A stretch of DNA of 64,000 nucleotides from Deinococcus metalli (GTDB lineage: Bacteria > Deinococcota > Deinococci > Deinococcales > Deinococcaceae), in assembly GCF_014201805.1 (NCBI RefSeq), contig NZ_JACHFK010000001.1:1-64000 (forward strand), read 5' to 3'. The position numbers and the translations under genes were made by a program. This document shows positions 42,321 through 50,601 of this stretch, piece after piece. Position 1 is the first letter of the stretch; each line of letters starts with the position of its first letter. The notes below the pieces were generated by a model that saw nothing but the letters and a program-made list of their open reading frames with translations, was not told the DNA's origin and searched no databases.

Positions 42321-44333
42321 ATGCCCAGGTTCGTCGTTCTGCTCACCGCCCTCCTCGGCCTGACCGCGCCGGTCGCGCCCGCCCAGGCGGCCGACTGCGC
42401 CCTCCCCGCCGGCCCCCTGCCCACCCGCACCCGCGCGGTGTTCGTGCTCGACACCAGCGGCAGCATGCGCGGCGTGGGCGACGGTCACGCCGACATCTTC
42501 CGGCGGGTCACGGCGGCCCTGAACACCTATGTGCGCGCCACCCGGCCGGACCGCGTGGACCTCCTCACCTTCGACGCCGGGTTGCGCAGCCGCCGCACCT
42601 TCGACGCGCCCGCCGGCACCGCCCGCTGGAACGGCGCGCTCGCGGCCCTACGCGCCGATGGCCGGAACACCCACCTGTACCGCAGCGTGCGCGACGCGCT
42701 CTCCCCGCTGAGCGGCGCGGCCACATACCTGACCACGGTGTTCGTGCTCACGGACGGCATCGACAACGACCCGACGCAGGACATCACGCCCGCGCAGGCG
42801 CTCGCGGCGTTCCGGGGCCGCGGACCGCTCGACCAGTTGCACTACGTGGCGCTGGGGGCCGACATTCCCGCGGCCGCCCGGCAGGCCCTGAGCGCCAGCA
42901 CCTACGCGGACGGGCGCACCCTGCCGGCGGGCACCGTGCCGGATCTGGTGCGGGTCGGCCACGGCGGCGGCCTGCTGACGGTGAAGGACGCCGCGCAGCT
43001 CCGCGTGCCCTTCGCGGCGAACGGGCCCGTCACGCTGGGCACCGGCGCGGCCGGGAGCGCGCTGCGTCTGGCGACGGCCGGACAGGACGGGACGCTGGGC
43101 CTCACGGGCACCGGGCGGGTGCCGGCCGGCACGCCCGTGCTGCTGTGCGCGGCGCCGGTGCCCAGTTCGGGTGCGGTCGCCCCACGGCCCGTGCGCGTGC
43201 TGCTGCGCCTGACGCTGCCCGGGGCGCCGGGTCTGCGCCTCCTGAATCCCGGCGCCGACCGCACCCTGGCCGCCGGAGAGGACGTCGTGCTGCGCTACCA
43301 CGCCGCTGCGGGCCTGTCCCTCACCGGCGCGCGGCTTCAGGCCCTGCCCGCCGGGCTGCGCGGCGAGGTGTGGCATGAGCCCGGCTCGCGGGACGTGGCG
43401 GTGCGACTCACGAACGCGGGTCTGCCGGCGGGCCGCAGCGTCACTCCCGGCCTGCTCCTGCCGGGTGGGGGCGTCCTGCCCCTGGCGGCCGTGCAGGGGA
43501 GCGGAGGCCGCGGGCCGGCGCTGGCCCCGACCGGCACGACGGGTACGGCCCGCCGCGTGCCGGGGCGCACGGGTCCGGGACTCCACGCACTGCTGTGGGG
43601 GCTGGCGGCTGTGCTGGTGCTGGGCGCCGCGGTCGTGGCACTGCGGCGGCCCCGGCCGGGCGCGGGCGCACGGCGCCGAGCGGCGCCGCCCGTTCCGGCC
43701 GCGTTCCCGGACGTGCCCGCCGTCGAGGGCATCGAGTACAGCGAGGACCGCCTGCTGTCGCTGGTCGGCGCGGCGGGCGAGGTCACGGGCGTGTCCACGC
43801 CGCTCGACGGACCCTTTGACCTGGGGCACCTGGCGCGCGTGCCGCACCTGAGCGGTCTGCGCTTCGAGCAGCATCGCCACGGCCTGCGCTGCGTGCAGAT
43901 CCCCGACGACCTGGAGGTCAGTCAGGGCACGCGGCTGCTGCGCAGCGGCGACATCGTGCAGCCGGGCACACTGCTGGGCGTGGCGGTTGCCCGGCCGGCC
44001 CGCGCGCCGGACGTGCCGCTGGGCTCGCTGTCGGGCCTGGGGCTGCCCCTCACGCTGCGCACGCAGGGCACGACCGTACACGCCGGCGGACCGTACGGCG
44101 AGCACGCCGTCACCCTGCACGCCGGCATCACGGACCTCGGGGACGCGCTGGACGCCCCGGCGCTGCGGGGGCTGCGCGTGGCCGTGACCGGCAGCAGCGT
44201 GCTGCTCGCCGAGCTGCCCGGCGCGCTGGGCCTGCGCCGCCCCGGCGAGGGGCACCCGATCACGCCCGGCACCGCGCTGACCGGCACGCTGACCCTCGAC
44301 CTGCCCGGCGAGCCCGGCGCCGCGCCGCGCTGA
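42321..44333 (+). CDS. von Willebrand factor A domain membrane protein
   Basis: A 670-residue envelope protein. The signal peptide ends around residue 23 (AQAADC). A vWA domain with the metal site DTSGS at residues 44-48 and VLTDGIDND near 155 runs to about 215. A beta-rich region follows, then a transmembrane segment at about 430-448 (LLWGLAAVLVLGAAVVAL) and a C-terminal region of about 220 residues unlike anything I recognise. TGGAGG lies before the ATG at 42321. Its partners are unknown; vWA domains bind proteins in a metal-dependent way. Confidence 0.85.
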   Translation: MPRFVVLLTALLGLTAPVAPAQAADCALPAGPLPTRTRAVFVLDTSGSMRGVGDGHADIFRRVTAALNTYVRATRPDRVDLLTFDAGLRSRRTFDAPAGTARWNGALAALRADGRNTHLYRSVRDALSPLSGAATYLTTVFVLTDGIDNDPTQDITPAQALAAFRGRGPLDQLHYVALGADIPAAARQALSASTYADGRTLPAGTVPDLVRVGHGGGLLTVKDAAQLRVPFAANGPVTLGTGAAGSALRLATAGQDGTLGLTGTGRVPAGTPVLLCAAPVPSSGAVAPRPVRVLLRLTLPGAPGLRLLNPGADRTLAAGEDVVLRYHAAAGLSLTGARLQALPAGLRGEVWHEPGSRDVAVRLTNAGLPAGRSVTPGLLLPGGGVLPLAAVQGSGGRGPALAPTGTTGTARRVPGRTGPGLHALLWGLAAVLVLGAAVVALRRPRPGAGARRRAAPPVPAAFPDVPAVEGIEYSEDRLLSLVGAAGEVTGVSTPLDGPFDLGHLARVPHLSGLRFEQHRHGLRCVQIPDDLEVSQGTRLLRSGDIVQPGTLLGVAVARPARAPDVPLGSLSGLGLPLTLRTQGTTVHAGGPYGEHAVTLHAGITDLGDALDAPALRGLRVAVTGSSVLLAELPGALGLRRPGEGHPITPGTALTGTLTLDLPGEPGAAPR

Positions 44334-44388
44334 TCCGCTCCGGGCGGGCGACCCGGACAACGGGCGAACGGTCCCGGCGGCAATGCTT

Positions 44389-44394
44389 TAGGCT
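44389..44394 (+). promoter_or_regulatory. -10 box of the small membrane protein gene (leaderless)
   Basis: TAGGCT, six bases before the ATG at 44401. Confidence 0.5.
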
Positions 44395-44400
44395 GCCGGC

Positions 44401-44883
44401 ATGGAGTGGCTGCGGACCGTTCACGACTTCCAGATCGTCGGGTTTCCGATCCCGCTGTTTCCCACGCCGGTCGCGCTGGCGACGCTCATCCTGTTCCTGT
44501 GGAGCGTCGCGCCGGCCGTCAAGGGCCGGGTCAGCATGGGCTTCTTAGTCTGGCTGCGCGTGACGTGGGCGGCCTTCCTGGTGCCGGCGGTGATTGGCGT
44601 GATCCTCGCGCTGGGCGGCCTGAAGGTGCCCAGCGCCACGAACGCGGGCGGCGGCCTCAGCAAGTACGGCTACCCGGTCGACCCGAGCCGCGACCTGGAA
44701 CACTGGATGTACGCGGCCTTCACGCTGCTGACGCTGTACGTGATCGAGGTGCTGGTCAAGGGCCGCATGATCGAGCACCGCATGGGCCTGAAGTACCTGC
44801 CGCTCGCCACGCTGTTCCTGTACGGCTGCGCGTACATGATCGGCCGGGTCGCGGTGTTTCCGGGCAGCACGCCCGGCACGTGA
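44401..44883 (+). CDS. Four-helix membrane protein, function unknown
   Basis: A 160-residue protein with about four transmembrane segments (near 20-37, 50-72, 103-120 and 132-150). The loop GGLKVPSATNAGGGLSKYGYPVDPSRDLEHWMYAAF after helix 2 is Gly-rich. I do not recognise the family. Its leaderless start and normal codon bias support a real gene. Neighbours give no clue to function. Confidence 0.75.
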   Translation: MEWLRTVHDFQIVGFPIPLFPTPVALATLILFLWSVAPAVKGRVSMGFLVWLRVTWAAFLVPAVIGVILALGGLKVPSATNAGGGLSKYGYPVDPSRDLEHWMYAAFTLLTLYVIEVLVKGRMIEHRMGLKYLPLATLFLYGCAYMIGRVAVFPGSTPGT

Positions 44884-45008
44884 GCGCGCAGGCGTCCTGG
44901 CGGGCCTTCATGCAGCGGGGGCGCCCCCGTACTGTGTAGACCTGCGCTGGAAGTCCGCTCGGCCGGGCCTCATGCTCTGGTCACAGGCGAGTGATTCCCT
45001 GTTCATCC

Positions 45009-46352
45009 ATGCTGCGACGCCTCTTCCTGCTTTCTCTGACCCTGGCGGCCATCATCGGGCCGGGCGTGTCGCTCGCCGCGACGCCTGCCCTGCGCACCGT
45101 CACCGTGAAGGCCGGCGATACCCTGCCGCGCATCGCGGCGCGCACCGGCGTCAGTGTGACCCGGCTGCGCGCCCTGAACGGCCTGCGCGGCGACGGCCTG
45201 ATCCGCGGGCAGGTGCTGCACCTGGGGCCGGTGTCAGGTACGAAACCCGCCGCGCCACAGGGCGTGTACACCGTCAGGAAGGGCGACTGGCTCAGCAAGG
45301 TCGCCGCCCGCTACGGCGTGACTGTCGCCGCGCTGCGGACCGCGAACCGCCTGAAGACCACGGTCATCACGCCGGGGCAGAAGCTGATCGTGCCCGCCCG
45401 CACCCGGCCGAGCGTCACGCAGGCGCACCGCCCGGCCGCGCGCCCCACCACCGAGGTCCGGACCCTGTACACCTACGTCCGCATGGGCGTGCGCGACACG
45501 CCGGCCGCGCTGGCCGCCCGCTACCACCTCAGCGTGGACGGCCTGCGCCGCCTGAACGGCCTGGCGTCGTACAAGCACATGGTGCCCGGCAGCAAGCTGC
45601 TGGTGCCCACGCGCGTGCCGGTGCCCATTCCGCCCCGGCCGCTGCACCAGCCCGTGACCTTCAAGACCCTGCGGCCGCTGGGCGTGCCCGTGCAGATCAT
45701 CACGGTGGACCTGCGTTACCGTTCCACCCTGATCGCGCCGGTGTTGCCGTCGAATCGCCTGAACTTCGGGAGCGGCGCCCGCGTGGGGCAGCTCGCGCGT
45801 AACAGCGGCGCGCAGGCGCTGATCAACGGCTCGTACTTTCACCCCCTGAGCTTCGCGCCGGCCGGCGACATCGTCATGCAGGGCCGCATGCTCACGTGGG
45901 GCCGCATTCCCATGGCGCTGGCCATCACCCCGGACAACCGCGCCACCATCCGCGCCAGCACCACCCCGCTGCTGCGTCGCCCGCTGGACACCAGCTGGGC
46001 CGGCATGGAGACCGTGATCGCCACCGGCCCGCGCCTCCTGGCGGGCGGCCGGCTCACGGTCGGGTACAGCGCCGCGTTCCGCGACCCGGCGCTGTTCGGC
46101 CGGGCCGCGCGCAGCGCCGTGGGCCTGGTCAGCAACCGCGACCTGGTGCTGGTGAGCACCCACACCCGCCTGACCACCACCGAGATGGGCAAACTGATGG
46201 CGCGCCTGGGCATCCGGGATGCGCTGCTGCTCGACGGCGGCAGCTCGGCCGGGATCGCGTGGAACGGCGCGCCGGTGCTCGAGAGCGTGCGCCGCGTCAG
46301 CTACGGCATCGGCGTGTTCACCGGCTACACCGGCCGCCGCTACGTGCGCTGA
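45009..46352 (+). CDS. Secreted LysM and phosphodiester-glycosidase-domain protein
   Basis: A 447-residue exported protein. A signal peptide (residues 1-23) precedes three LysM repeats: VTVKAGDTLPRIAARTGVS (about 32), YTVRKGDWLSKVAARYGVT (about 88) and a degenerate third (YTYVRMGVRDTPAALAARYHLS, about 155). From about 215 a NAGPA-like (phosphodiester glycosidase) domain follows with ALINGSYFHPLSFAPAGDIVMQGRM and the conserved ALLLDGGSSAGIAWNG near 408. It probably binds peptidoglycan and acts on a cell-wall sugar phosphate. The start at 45009 is preferred to an in-frame GTG at 44991. Confidence 0.86.
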   Translation: MLRRLFLLSLTLAAIIGPGVSLAATPALRTVTVKAGDTLPRIAARTGVSVTRLRALNGLRGDGLIRGQVLHLGPVSGTKPAAPQGVYTVRKGDWLSKVAARYGVTVAALRTANRLKTTVITPGQKLIVPARTRPSVTQAHRPAARPTTEVRTLYTYVRMGVRDTPAALAARYHLSVDGLRRLNGLASYKHMVPGSKLLVPTRVPVPIPPRPLHQPVTFKTLRPLGVPVQIITVDLRYRSTLIAPVLPSNRLNFGSGARVGQLARNSGAQALINGSYFHPLSFAPAGDIVMQGRMLTWGRIPMALAITPDNRATIRASTTPLLRRPLDTSWAGMETVIATGPRLLAGGRLTVGYSAAFRDPALFGRAARSAVGLVSNRDLVLVSTHTRLTTTEMGKLMARLGIRDALLLDGGSSAGIAWNGAPVLESVRRVSYGIGVFTGYTGRRYVR

Positions 46353-46382
46353 CGGCGGCTGGCAGCGCCGGCGCGGGGACAG

Positions 46383-46763
46383 CTACTCGCCCCACAGCCA
46401 CGTCGAGCCGCTCGGGGAAAGCGAGCTGACCCGGACGACCGTGTGCTCGCCGTCCAGGACGCTCAGGTACTGCCCGCGAGCGGCGTCATGGTAGACGTGC
46501 ATGGTCTGGCCACGGACCGTCCATCCGAGCCCCTGCAACGTCAGACCGGCCTTCGCCAGCCGGGCGCAGACCTCGTCCACGCTGCCGGGCAGGGTGTAGC
46601 GCGCGCCCGGCTGCGCGCCGGCCAGCAGGGCGCTCACGGCCGAGTCGGGCGCCGGCGTCTGGGCGTGCCCCGGCCCCGGCAGGAGCGCGCTGCCGGCCAG
46701 CAGCGCGGCGGCGAGCCGCAGGGAGACGCGGGTCCAGGGGCGGGCAGCGGTGGTCTTCATCAT
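46383..46763 (-). CDS. Small secreted protein, function unknown
   Basis: A 126-residue protein with a signal peptide (hydrophobic residues 16-28, likely cleavage after GHA at 34). The mature part is about 90 residues: YTLPGSVDEVCARLAKAGLTLQG, then VYHDAARGQYLSVLDGEHTVVRVSSL. One Cys. The family is not recognised. Two ATG codons begin it (MMK); AGGAGG lies upstream. It is convergent with the LysM gene, 30 bases apart. Confidence 0.72.
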   Translation of the reverse strand: MMKTTAARPWTRVSLRLAAALLAGSALLPGPGHAQTPAPDSAVSALLAGAQPGARYTLPGSVDEVCARLAKAGLTLQGLGWTVRGQTMHVYHDAARGQYLSVLDGEHTVVRVSSLSPSGSTWLWGE

Positions 46764-46866
46764 GGTGGGCCTCCTGCCGCGCATGGGTGCGCCGGCACGG
46801 TCAGGGTGCCCTGGGCCCCGTGACCGGGCGTTGACCGCAGCGTGACCGGCGTCCGGGGTGCCGGGG

Positions 46867-46872
46867 TAGCAT
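46867..46872 (+). promoter_or_regulatory. -10 box of the rbfA operon
   Basis: TAGCAT, six bases before the ATG at 46879 of a 13-codon mini-ORF. Confidence 0.48.
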
Positions 46873-46878
46873 GCGCGG

Positions 46879-46920
46879 ATGATGTCCGAGATCCTCCCGC
46901 CGGCCCGGGGTGCCGCGTGA
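46879..46920 (+). CDS. Possible leaderless mini-ORF (13 codons) coupled to rbfA
   Basis: ATG at 46879 opens [13 protein letters not shown], with TGA at 46918-46920 overlapping the rbfA GTG as GTGA. It begins six bases after a TAGCAT box. The rbfA GTG has only a poor ribosome site (GGGG), so it could depend on translation of this ORF. Confidence 0.38.
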   Translation: MMSEILPPARGAA

Positions 46921-47204
46921 AGCCCGAGCAGGTGCAGGCCCAGATCACGCGCGTGCTGACCAGCGCCATCGCGGAGTTGCGCGATCCGCGTGTGCCGATG
47001 ATCGTGACCGTGGAGCGCGTGACCGTGACCGCCGACTACGGCCTGGCCCGCGTGTACGTGAGCGCCATGACCGGCGACCTGCCGGAGCTGCTCGACGCCC
47101 TGAACCATGCGCGCGGGCACCTGCAGCGCCAGGTGGCCGAGCACGTCCGCATGCGCCGCACGCCCACCCTGGAATTCCACGCGGCCAGCGAGGCCCGCTG
47201 GTGA
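46917..47204 (+). CDS. rbfA: 30S ribosome-binding factor A
   Basis: A 95-residue KH-like protein that helps mature the 16S 5' end of the small subunit. [50 protein letters not shown] and the [18 protein letters not shown] tail are typical of RbfA. The GTG start at 46917 is used; it overlaps the preceding mini-ORF stop. The length is slightly shorter than in E. coli (133). The next gene overlaps by GTGA. Confidence 0.9.
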   Translation: MKPEQVQAQITRVLTSAIAELRDPRVPMIVTVERVTVTADYGLARVYVSAMTGDLPELLDALNHARGHLQRQVAEHVRMRRTPTLEFHAASEARW

Positions 47205-47614
47205 CGGTGCCCACCAAAGAGGCCCGCAGCGTCCTGGCCGTGCGCTACGCCGAGACGGACATGATGGGTGTGGTGCACCACGCCACCTACCCGGTGTGGT
47301 TCGAGGTGGGCCGCACGGACCTAATGCTCGCGCTGGGGCTGCCGTACGCCGAGATCGAGGCGCGCGGGTACTACCTGATGCTCTCGGGCCTGAACGTCGA
47401 GTACCGCCGCGCCGCGAAGTACGGCGACACCGTGACGGTCGTGACCCGCGTGGCGCAGCTGCGCAGCCGCACCCTGGCCTTCACGTATACGGTGGAGCGC
47501 GGCGGGGAGCTGCTCGCCACCGGCGAGACCCGGCACATCGCCACCGACCGCGCGTACCGTCCCGCGCGGCTGCCGGACGATGTGCTCACCGCACTGGGCG
47601 CCGGAGCGCCGTGA
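47201..47614 (+). CDS. Acyl-CoA thioesterase (YbgC/4HBT family)
   Basis: A 137-residue hot-dog-fold protein. [29 protein letters not shown] near residue 15-43 holds the catalytic Asp and His of the 4-hydroxybenzoyl-CoA thioesterase family; [22 protein letters not shown] and ETRHIATD follow. It probably hydrolyses short or aromatic acyl-CoA. The GTG start at 47201 overlaps the rbfA stop. Confidence 0.88.
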   Translation: MTVPTKEARSVLAVRYAETDMMGVVHHATYPVWFEVGRTDLMLALGLPYAEIEARGYYLMLSGLNVEYRRAAKYGDTVTVVTRVAQLRSRTLAFTYTVERGGELLATGETRHIATDRAYRPARLPDDVLTALGAGAP

Positions 47615-47621
47615 CGCACGC

Positions 47622-47627
47622 TAGACT
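47622..47627 (+). promoter_or_regulatory. -10 box before the NUDIX gene
   Basis: TAGACT, nine bases before the ATG at 47637. It would allow transcription separate from rbfA. Confidence 0.42.
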
Positions 47628-47633
47628 GCCCGG

Positions 47634-48113
<480 letters not shown>

Positions 48114-48114
48114 C

Positions 48115-49593
48115 GTGACCCGGCGCCGGTGGGGGCAGCGGTCCGGTCTGGTCGCCGGGGTGCTGCTCTGGGCCGGCGCGGCCAGCGGTCAGGTGGTGCC
48201 GGCGCTGCCACCGGGCCAGCCGCCCCGCGCCGTGACCGTGCCGCCCGCCGAACCCATCGGCGACAGCATCTATCCGCACCTAGGGCAGAAGGGCCTGGAC
48301 GTCCTGCACTACGACGTCACGCTGTATATCGATCAGCCGGGCACGCGGGGCCTGCGCGGCGTGGCGGTGCTCACGCTGACCGGCACGCGCCCGCTGAACG
48401 TGGTGAGCGTGGACCTGCTGGGGCCGACGGTGCAGGACGTGCGCTGGAACGGGCAGCCGGCGGTGTGGCAGCAGGACGTGGCCGCCGCCAAGCTGCGCGT
48501 GACGCTCCCGGCGCCGCTGCCGGCCGGGCAGCGCGCGCAGCTCACGGTCACGTACGCGGGGCCGGCGGGCACGCTGGTCGATCCGGAACTGGGCCTGGAT
48601 CTCGGCTGGGTGCCGGTGCAGGACGCTGCCGGGCGGCCCGTGTCGAGCTACACCCTCAGCGAGCCGGACGGCACGCGCACCTTCCTGCCGGTGAACGACC
48701 ACCCGTCGGACCCCGCCACCTTCACCGTGCACGTGACCGTGCCGCCGGGTGTGGTGGTTGCGGCCAGCGGCGTGGGCGGCGCGGCGCGGGAGGTGGCCGG
48801 AGGCCGTGAGTTCACCTTCGAGCAGCGGCAGCCGATTCCCACCTACGCGCTGGCCGTGCAGGTCGGGCCGCTGGAACGGGTGGACGGCCCGGCCGTGCCC
48901 GCCACCGGTCCCGAGGGCGGGCCGGTGCAGCGCCGCGATTACTTCCCGCCGGACACCAGCGACGCCGTGCGCGCGCCCTACGCGCAGGTGGGGGAGATGC
49001 TGCGCGTGCTGTCGGGCTGGTTCGGGCCGTTTCCCTTCCCGGTGTACGGCGCGGCCGTGATCACGCCGCGGGTGCCGGCGCTGGAGACCGCCACGCTCCT
49101 GACCATGCCGGTGTCGTCGAGCAGCGAGCGGGTGATCGTGCACGAGGGCGCGCACCAGTGGTTCGGGGACACGGTCGTGCTGGGCGACTGGGCCGACGTG
49201 TGGCTGAACGAGGGTTTCGCCACCTACGCGGAGCTGCTGTGGCTGGAATCGCGCGGCGACGACCCGGGGCGGATCGCGGCCACGTGGTACGACCGCCTGC
49301 GCGCTCAGCCCACCCGGCCGCTGGTCGCCACCACCGAGCCGCAGCTGTTCGACGCGAGCGCGTACCTGCGCGGCGCGCTCGCCCTGCACGCCCTGCGCGC
49401 CGCTGTGGGCGACGCCGCGTTCCGGACCTTTCTGCGGGGCTATGTGCAGGACCACAGCCGCCGGCCCGTGCGAACGGCCGACCTGCTCGCCTCCGCACAG
49501 CGCACGCTGGGGCCGGTCGCCCGGACAGTGCTGGGCGTGTGGGTGGAGTCGCCCACGCTGCCGCCCCTGCCAGCGTGGCACCGGCTTCCCTGA
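48115..49593 (+). CDS. Secreted M1-family metallopeptidase
   Basis: A 492-residue gluzincin peptidase. A signal peptide covers residues 1-25. The N-terminal beta domain (about 60-250) is followed by the catalytic motif VIVHEGAHQWFGDTV near residue 342, the HExxH zinc site, and the downstream zinc ligand in NEGFATYAELLWL near 364. The usual GxMEN exopeptidase motif is replaced by VPALETATLLTMP. It is shorter than full aminopeptidase N, lacking the C-terminal helical domain. The GTG start is at 48115. It probably acts on peptides outside the membrane. Confidence 0.87.
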   Translation: MTRRRWGQRSGLVAGVLLWAGAASGQVVPALPPGQPPRAVTVPPAEPIGDSIYPHLGQKGLDVLHYDVTLYIDQPGTRGLRGVAVLTLTGTRPLNVVSVDLLGPTVQDVRWNGQPAVWQQDVAAAKLRVTLPAPLPAGQRAQLTVTYAGPAGTLVDPELGLDLGWVPVQDAAGRPVSSYTLSEPDGTRTFLPVNDHPSDPATFTVHVTVPPGVVVAASGVGGAAREVAGGREFTFEQRQPIPTYALAVQVGPLERVDGPAVPATGPEGGPVQRRDYFPPDTSDAVRAPYAQVGEMLRVLSGWFGPFPFPVYGAAVITPRVPALETATLLTMPVSSSSERVIVHEGAHQWFGDTVVLGDWADVWLNEGFATYAELLWLESRGDDPGRIAATWYDRLRAQPTRPLVATTEPQLFDASAYLRGALALHALRAAVGDAAFRTFLRGYVQDHSRRPVRTADLLASAQRTLGPVARTVLGVWVESPTLPPLPAWHRLP

Positions 49594-49709
49594 GGGCGTC
49601 CACACTCCGGGGCAGGCAATGAACAGACCGCACGGAACGCCACGGGGTCAAGCTCGACCGCAAACGCTCCATAAAGGTGACTAGGGTTACAGCTCACGGA
49701 GGCCGGTGG

Positions 49710-49715
49710 TACGCT
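49710..49715 (+). promoter_or_regulatory. -10 box of the BON-LysM gene (leaderless)
   Basis: TACGCT, six bases before the ATG at 49722. Confidence 0.5.
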
Positions 49716-49721
49716 CGGCGC

Positions 49722-50525
49722 ATGTGGCCATTCGGAAAGAGCACGGCAGACCGCGTCAAGGACGCACTGAACGAGCAGCCCCGCCTGAAGGACCTGGGCC
49801 TTCAGGTCAGCGAGCACGGTGGTGACGTGAGCATCACCGGGATGGTGCCCAACGAGCGCTACATCACCCTGGTCCGGGTGGTGGCCGAGGGCATCAACGG
49901 CGTGAAGACCGTGGACACCAGCGGCGTGAGCTTCGAGCAGGAGGCGGCCGCCCCCGCCGCGCCCGCTCCCGCCACCCCCGCGCCGGACGTGGAGGCGCCC
50001 GCCACCGAGATCGCGCCGACCATGCCCGCCACCGTCAGCACCGGCAACATGAACGCCCGCCCCAGCGCCGCTCCGGCCAGTCCCCAGATCAGCGACAGCG
50101 AGATCAAGGAACTCGAGGACTCCAGCAAGGTCGCCAAGGCAGTCCTGCACGCGATCCGCGGCAACGGCGAGCTGTCGGACGACCCCATCGACGTGCTCCA
50201 GAGCGGCAAATCGGTGATCCTGCGCGGCGTGGTGGACAACGACCATGAACTGCGGCTGCTGGAGCAGACCGCCCGGGGCGTCAGCGGCGTGGCCGGTGTG
50301 GACCTCAGCGGCGTGAAGGTCGCCCAGGGCGCCAAGGAACTCGCCAAGGAGAAGGACACGACCAGCGGCGACACGGTGTACACCGTCAAGCCCGGCGACA
50401 GCCTGAGCGCCATTGCCCAGAAGTACTACGGCGACGCGATGGAATACAAGAAGATTGCCCACTACAACAACATCAGCAACCCCGACCTGATCCACCCCGG
50501 CGACAAGCTGCGTATTCCCGGCTGA
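49722..50525 (+). CDS. BON and LysM domain protein
   Basis: A 267-residue protein without an obvious signal peptide. Two BON-type segments are visible: DRVKDALNEQPRLKDLGLQVSEHGGDVSITGMV (residues 10-42) and AKAVLHAIRGNGELSDDPIDVLQSGKSVILRGVV (about 138-172), with an Ala/Pro-rich linker between. A C-terminal LysM (YTVKPGDSLSAIAQKYYGDAMEYKKIAHYNN) ends the protein, as in YgaU/Kbp-type proteins (Kbp binds potassium). Here there are two BON units and a long linker, so the role may differ. Monocistronic. Confidence 0.87.
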   Translation: MWPFGKSTADRVKDALNEQPRLKDLGLQVSEHGGDVSITGMVPNERYITLVRVVAEGINGVKTVDTSGVSFEQEAAAPAAPAPATPAPDVEAPATEIAPTMPATVSTGNMNARPSAAPASPQISDSEIKELEDSSKVAKAVLHAIRGNGELSDDPIDVLQSGKSVILRGVVDNDHELRLLEQTARGVSGVAGVDLSGVKVAQGAKELAKEKDTTSGDTVYTVKPGDSLSAIAQKYYGDAMEYKKIAHYNNISNPDLIHPGDKLRIPG

Positions 50526-50545
50526 CCCGGCACGCCGTGGTGAAG

Positions 50546-50575
50546 CGCGCTGCGTCTTTGGGCGGACGCAGCGCG
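50546..50575 (+). terminator. Terminator after the BON-LysM gene
   Basis: A perfect 11-bp stem CGCGCTGCGTC (50546-50556) with its complement at 50565-50575, loop of 8, followed by TTGCTC. Confidence 0.72.
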
Positions 50576-50588
50576 TTGCTCACGTCCT

Positions 50589-50594
50589 TATCCT
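50589..50594 (+). promoter_or_regulatory. -10 box of the two-component operon (leaderless)
   Basis: TATCCT, seven bases before the ATG at 50602. Confidence 0.5.
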
Positions 50595-50601
50595 GCGGCG
50601 C

